Assembly: GCA_001805085.1 (NCBI GenBank)
Contig: MHEA01000194.1
Span: 19,704-28,768 of the forward strand
DNA length: 9,065 nucleotides
Source of the DNA: Nitrospirae bacterium GWC2_57_9
GTDB lineage: Bacteria; Nitrospirota; UBA9217
Reading direction: 5' to 3'
Both the position numbers and the translations under genes were made by a program. A model generated the notes under the pieces. The model saw only the letters and a list, made by a program, of their open reading frames with translations, did not search any database and had not been told where the DNA came from. Positions 6,428-9,065 of the stretch are shown here, in pieces; the stretch's first letter is position 1; each line of letters opens with the position of its first letter.

Positions 6428-6456
6428 TTGACAGATAAGAAAATTCGGGCTAGTCT
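6428..6456 (+). promoter_or_regulatory. Possible sigma70 promoter for the five-gene cluster
   Basis: TTGACA (6428-6433, 6/6), a 17-base spacer and TAGTCT (6451-6456, 3/6). A second overlapping option is TTGAAC (6456-6461), 17 bases, AAGAAT (6479-6484). Neither -10 is good, so an activator or alternative sigma factor may be needed. Confidence 0.3.
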
Positions 6457-6577
6457 TGAACTAAGTTTCTCGGTGAGAAAGAATGTGCGCTTTTTTTGCT
6501 TCTTGTTTTCCGCTTTTCACCGTTGGATCTCTCGCGGGAACGGCTACCGCCGGGACCGGGTGAGCACAGTTATCACG

Positions 6578-6585
6578 AAGGAGGT
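6578..6585 (+). promoter_or_regulatory. Strong Shine-Dalgarno that decides the start at 6593
   Basis: AAGGAGGT lies seven bases before ATG 6593. It selects this start over the upstream in-frame GTG at 6377, which would add 72 residues of unlikely composition. Confidence 0.85.
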
Positions 6586-6592
6586 TATCATC

Positions 6593-7120
6593 ATGGGAAA
6601 AGATCCGGTGTGCAGTGGAGAGGTCGATGAAAGGAGTCCCTGGTCCAGTACCTATCAGGGCAAGACCTACTATTTTAATTCAGCCGAATGCAAGGCGGAT
6701 TTCGACAGAGACCCGGCGCATTTCGCCGCCGTCGCTTTTGCAGACACCGCGGAGGAATCTTCGCGGACAAGGGAGAAGGGCGGACAGGTGGCGAGCAGGG
6801 CGCGGACCAAACTGCGATCGATGATCGGCGACGGCAAAGGCAAGGCGGCGGAAAGGATCAGCAGCGTTTCCGGCGCCTTCCGGACCGTTTCGCAGCACCT
6901 GCGCGAACAGAACCAGGAGTCAATGGCCCGCTATGCGGACAAGGCGGCCGTGAATGTGGAGCAGCTTTCCGGATATCTGCAGCAGCATGATGCCGATCAG
7001 ATCATCAGCGAGGCCGAGGATTTCGTCCGCAGACGACCCGTCCTCATGGCCGGAGGCGCTTTCGCGGCCGGTTTTTTCATGGCCCGCTTTCTCAAGAGTT
7101 CGAAATCCGCCTCTGCCTGA
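6593..7120 (+). CDS. YHS-domain protein fused to a helical, C-terminally membrane-anchored region
   Basis: 175 aa with two parts. Residues 3-44 form a YHS domain: DPVC (4-7), YQGKTYYF (21-28), then S-A-E-C (30-33) and F..DPAHF (37-44). YHS domains are small modules, often with metal-related Cys, found in copper ATPases, heavy-metal proteins and oxygenases. C7 and C33 are kept, but the Cys usual in YYFCS is Asn29 and the CGM triplet is CSG. Residues 60-145 are charged and predicted helical. Residues 146-170 (FVRRRPVLMAGGAFAAGFF, ending ARFLKSS) form one small-residue-rich membrane helix after an Arg cluster, as in tail-anchored stress proteins such as the E. coli ElaB/YqjD type. The DUF1469 gene follows 19 bases later, so this opens an operon. 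Likely a cytoplasm-facing membrane protein in stress or metal handling; the specific role is unknown. Confidence 0.85.
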   Translation: MGKDPVCSGEVDERSPWSSTYQGKTYYFNSAECKADFDRDPAHFAAVAFADTAEESSRTREKGGQVASRARTKLRSMIGDGKGKAAERISSVSGAFRTVSQHLREQNQESMARYADKAAVNVEQLSGYLQQHDADQIISEAEDFVRRRPVLMAGGAFAAGFFMARFLKSSKSASA

Positions 7121-7139
7121 AACCAAGGAGGTGGATAGT

Positions 7140-7529
7140 ATGAACCACGTAAAAGATGAAAAATCGCTCGGCTCGCTTTTCTCGGACCTGACAAGCGAAA
7201 TGCAGCGGCTCGTACGGGACGAGATCACGCTGTTGAAAAGCGAGATGTCCCATAAGATCACCCGCGGTGCAAAGGACCTTTCCTTCCTGGCGATCGGCGC
7301 CGCGGTCCTGTATGCAGGACTGCTCGCCGTGGTTGCGGCCGCGGTCTTTTTACTGGCATTGGCAATACCGATATGGATCTCGGCGCTGATCGTGGGAGCG
7401 ATCGTCCTGGGAATCGGGTATTTCCTCATAAAAAAAGGAATGGCCGACCTCAAGCAGACCGACTTCACTCCCCGGGAGACGATATCAACATTGAAAGGGG
7501 ATAAAGAATGGCTGAAAAAACGAACATAA
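7140..7529 (+). CDS. DUF1469 (YqjE / phage-holin-like) two-helix membrane protein
   Basis: 129 aa. The N-terminal amphipathic region SLGSLFSDLTSEMQRLVRDE (9-28) with LLKSEMSHKI is typical of the YqjE/Phage_holin_3_6 family, followed by two closely spaced membrane helices (about 48-75 and 77-98) and a charged tail (99-129). Despite the 'holin' label, chromosomal members outside prophages are generally linked to envelope or stationary-phase stress, and no phage genes are nearby. AAGGAGGT (7125-7132), seven bases before ATG 7140, fixes the start; longer in-frame options run back into the upstream gene. The last 22 bases overlap the DUF3618 gene, implying coupled translation. The combination of a tail-anchored helical protein, DUF1469 and DUF3618 is a recurrent neighbourhood in proteobacteria. 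Confidence 0.88.
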   Translation: MNHVKDEKSLGSLFSDLTSEMQRLVRDEITLLKSEMSHKITRGAKDLSFLAIGAAVLYAGLLAVVAAAVFLLALAIPIWISALIVGAIVLGIGYFLIKKGMADLKQTDFTPRETISTLKGDKEWLKKRT

Positions 7530-8275
7530 CCAGGGACCTGCCTCCCGAGACGATCCAGCAGGACATCGCCCGGACGAGGCAGGAAATGAGCGGCACCGTC
7601 GAGCAGATCAAGGACCGGCTCAGCCCGGCCCACATGGGGGAACATGCGAAGGAAACGATCCGGGAAACGACGGCTGACCGAATGAACAGGATAAAGAACG
7701 CAGCATCACGTATGGGCGGTGCGATCAGCTCGACAGCACGAGATACGGGGTCGAACGTCCTGGATGCGGTCAAAAGCAACCCCGTTCCCCTCGCCATGAT
7801 CGGGGCGGGCATCGCCTGGCTGATGTTGAACCGGTCTTCCGCCGGGGGCCGCTTCGCAGAGCGGGGGTCGGCTCTCAAGGAAAAGGCCGGTGAGATGACC
7901 GGCAAGGCCCAGGAGAAGCTCGAAGCCGTTTCCGGTCAGGTGCAGGGAAAGGGAAGCAGGTTTACCGACAAGGCCAGGCAGTCGGCGGGAAGGTTCGGCA
8001 GGTCAGCCCGGGAGCAGGCGCAGGCGACCACGAACCGCGCTCAGGACCTGGTTCGGGAGAATCCGCTCGGCACGCTGCTGGCCGTTTTCGGCGTCGGCGC
8101 GCTTGTCGGGTCCCTGATCCCCGAATCACAGAAAGAAGTGGAGATGATGGGCTCGGCCAGCGATTCGCTGCTGACGCGGGCCAAAGAGACCGCGCAGCGG
8201 ACGTTCCAGAAGGCGCAGCATGCTGCGGAACAGGCAGTGCACACCGCAGAAGAAGAGTTCAGGAAATCGGCTTGA
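7508..8275 (+). CDS. DUF3618 protein with two glycine-rich membrane segments
   Basis: 255 aa. The N-terminal motif PETIQQDIARTRQEMSGTVE, running to QIKDRLSP (about 13-40), is the DUF3618 signature (family pattern I-x-x-D-I-x-x-T-R-x-x-[ML]...L...LSP). Two hydrophobic glycine-rich segments follow: NPVPLAMIGAGIAWLML (91-107) and NPLGTLLAVFGVGALVGSLI (185-204). Each is preceded by a charged residue pair and a Pro, as in glycine-zipper tail anchors. Between and after them are long Ala/Lys/Glu/Gln amphipathic stretches (115-183 and 220-255) reminiscent of LEA/apolipoprotein-like helices. Some DUF3618 proteins are annotated as nutrient-deprivation-induced; the molecular role is unknown. ATG 7508 is preceded by a purine-rich SD (GGGGAT, 7497-7502) and lies within the DUF1469 gene. 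Likely a membrane-associated stress protein. Confidence 0.88.
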   Translation: MAEKTNITRDLPPETIQQDIARTRQEMSGTVEQIKDRLSPAHMGEHAKETIRETTADRMNRIKNAASRMGGAISSTARDTGSNVLDAVKSNPVPLAMIGAGIAWLMLNRSSAGGRFAERGSALKEKAGEMTGKAQEKLEAVSGQVQGKGSRFTDKARQSAGRFGRSAREQAQATTNRAQDLVRENPLGTLLAVFGVGALVGSLIPESQKEVEMMGSASDSLLTRAKETAQRTFQKAQHAAEQAVHTAEEEFRKSA

Positions 8276-8346
8276 CCATCGCAGCCCACGGTTTGCGGCG
8301 CCCCGGTTGCTTTGCTCTGACCGCTTTTGGAAAGGAGAAGGAGAAC

Positions 8347-8799
8347 ATGGACAACAAGGAAGTAGCTGACCGGTTGAAATCGATCTGTCAGCTCGACATT
8401 GATGCTATCCACGCCTACATCAAGGCGAACGATCACATAGAACAGATGGATATCAAGAGCAACATCTCCAAGTTCCAGTCGGACCATGCCCGGCATGTGA
8501 AGGATCTGTCCGACATGATCCGCTCGTACGGCGGCGAACCGCCCGAATTTTCCAAGGACTTCAAGGGATTCCTGCTGCAGGCCTTTGCGTCGATCAGGGG
8601 CATCACCGGCACCGAGGGAGCATTGAAGGCTCTGCGCGGCGGCGAAAAAATGACGAACAGTTCCTACCACGACGCGGTTTCACAGGATTTTCCGCCCATG
8701 GTCATGGTGCTGCTGAGGCGGAACTACGATGACGAGCAGCGGCATATAAGCTACATCGACCAGTGTCTGAACACCAGGGTCTGGGAAAAGGCGGCCTGA
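8347..8799 (+). CDS. Ferritin-like four-helix-bundle protein (DUF2383 / PA2169 type)
   Basis: 150 aa, predicted cytoplasmic and all-helical. Candidate metal-ligand residues are spaced as in ferritin-like bundles: D19/H22 in DIDAIHAY, E32, D46/H47 and H50 in SDHARH, E90 in GTEGALKAL, E100, and D129/E130 with H133 in DDEQRH. GGEPPEFSKDFKG (62-74) and TNSSYHDA (103-110) match the conserved loops I associate with PA2169-family proteins. These are small carboxylate/His helix bundles, often stress-linked; whether they bind iron or oxidise it is generally untested. The in-frame TTG at 8272 overlapping the upstream stop is unlikely, because AAAGGAGAAGGAGAAC (8331-8346) supplies an SD right before ATG 8347. 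It lies 71 bases after the DUF3618 gene, compatible with the same transcript. Confidence 0.88.
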   Translation: MDNKEVADRLKSICQLDIDAIHAYIKANDHIEQMDIKSNISKFQSDHARHVKDLSDMIRSYGGEPPEFSKDFKGFLLQAFASIRGITGTEGALKALRGGEKMTNSSYHDAVSQDFPPMVMVLLRRNYDDEQRHISYIDQCLNTRVWEKAA

Positions 8800-8838
8800 G
8801 CCTGTTTCCCGGAAGTGCTCATCCTGAAGGAGGGCCTG

Positions 8839-9024
8839 ATGCGGCAAGTGACTGATCTGCGGCTGTGGGCCATCCTCTTCCTCATCATCTCGGTGATCGC
8901 CGCCGTGTTCGGCTTTGTTCTCATCGTCGGTATCATGGCGGTGGTCGCCCGGGTGCTTTTCTTCCTGTTTGCAGTACTGTTCGTGCTGTTCCTGGTACGG
9001 CATTACCTTCGACACCATCGCTGA
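8839..9024 (+). CDS. DUF1328-like (YtjA-type) small two-helix membrane protein
   Basis: 61 aa, nearly all hydrophobic, with two predicted helices (about 9-31 and 33-54) and a basic end (RHYLRHHR). FLIISVIAAVFGF (14-26) followed by a short turn and VARVLFFLFAVLFVLFLV (36-53) matches the DUF1328 pattern of two short helices, with A-x-[IV]-A-K/R-[IV]-L-F-F at the start of the second. The Gly-Gly usual after GFG is replaced by VLIVG, so the match is not exact. AAGGAGG (8827-8833) lies five bases before ATG 8839, which is preferred over GTG 8815. Family function is unknown; members are typically envelope or stress associated. It lies 39 bases after the ferritin-like gene and is probably the last gene of this operon within the window; the remaining 41 bases show nothing. 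Confidence 0.8.
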   Translation: MRQVTDLRLWAILFLIISVIAAVFGFVLIVGIMAVVARVLFFLFAVLFVLFLVRHYLRHHR

Positions 9025-9065
9025 ACAGAGCAGCCCGGCAGGGAACTATCTGGCTCAGGCAGCCT

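Larger units (their letters stand above)
6185..6592. other. 408-base intergenic region upstream of the stress-type cluster
   Basis: No coding region is supported. The frame of the next gene is open back to a GTG at 6377, but its protein-like features start only at ATG 6593. A perfect TATAAT (6207-6212) has no acceptable -35 at normal spacing. TTGACA occurs at 6428-6433 with a poor -10. GGAACT (6316-6321) followed 17 bases later by TCACA (6339) loosely resembles a sigmaE-type site. GGGCG (7-base loop) CGCCC can form a short stem near 6382-6398, without a T-run. The middle is clearly more AT-rich than the flanking genes, which fits a regulatory region. Confidence 0.55.

Noticed and set aside
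6377..6592. GTG 6377 as the start of the YHS protein
   Set aside because: The YHS domain begins right at Met 6593, which has a perfect AAGGAGGT; the upstream codons encode no recognisable sequence.
7140..7529. Phage holin, suggesting a prophage
   Set aside because: The DUF1469/YqjE family is common on chromosomes beside DUF3618 genes; no endolysin, integrase or structural phage genes are present.
6920..7645. Minus-strand 241-codon open frame across the YHS, DUF1469 and DUF3618 genes
   Set aside because: It is antisense to three recognisable, well-initiated genes and shows no family features.
1..9065. CRISPR array, tRNA or rRNA gene
   Set aside because: No regularly spaced direct repeats and no cloverleaf or conserved rRNA segments were seen on either strand.

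Overview
The window is high-GC bacterial DNA with every supported gene on the + strand. The mix of a PilT-type pilus retraction ATPase, a small two-repeat protein behind it, a type-4-like uracil-DNA glycosylase and an envelope/stress cluster suggests a free-living Gram-negative such as a deltaproteobacterium (Desulfobacterota/Geobacter-like) or a Nitrospirota member. That placement is inference from gene content and style only. No tRNA, rRNA, CRISPR array, transposase or phage structural gene was seen.

Layout. (1) 1-1649: the 3' part of a pilT-like ATPase gene, open at the left edge, followed after 24 bases by a 159-residue protein with two similar halves. (2) 1692-2363: a near-consensus sigma70 promoter and a uracil-DNA glycosylase of the family 4/5 type that keeps only two of the four expected iron-sulfur cysteines. 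(3) 2431-4218: a promoter with an extended -10, a consensus Shine-Dalgarno (SD) site, a small secreted protein of unknown function, and a 12-helix MFS permease 36 bases downstream. (4) 4219-4596: a 378-base gap with an imperfect long inverted repeat, a 10-base exact inverted repeat and a weak promoter candidate. (5) 4597-6184: a putative lipoprotein whose end overlaps the start of an AI-2E family (PF01594-type) permease. A perfect 13-bp-stem hairpin lies inside the lipoprotein gene. (6) 6185-6592: a 408-base gap, partly AT-rich, probably holding the promoter of the next operon. (7) 6593-9024: five small genes with good SD sites: a YHS-domain/membrane-anchor fusion, a DUF1469/YqjE-like two-helix protein, a DUF3618 protein with two glycine-rich membrane segments, a ferritin-like DUF2383-type protein and a DUF1328-like two-helix protein.

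The last cluster is the most coherent system. Its membrane-anchored helical proteins resemble the E. coli YqjD/YqjE/ElaB group and the 'nutrient deprivation-induced' DUF3618 loci of other bacteria, and it also carries two possible metal-handling modules (YHS and ferritin-like). The likely theme is envelope or stationary-phase stress, possibly linked to metal or oxidative stress. This rests on domain resemblance and neighbourhood, not experiment. The most unusual individual points are the YHS fusion, the glycosylase with a changed cluster-ligand set, and the 29-nt perfect hairpin inside a coding region.
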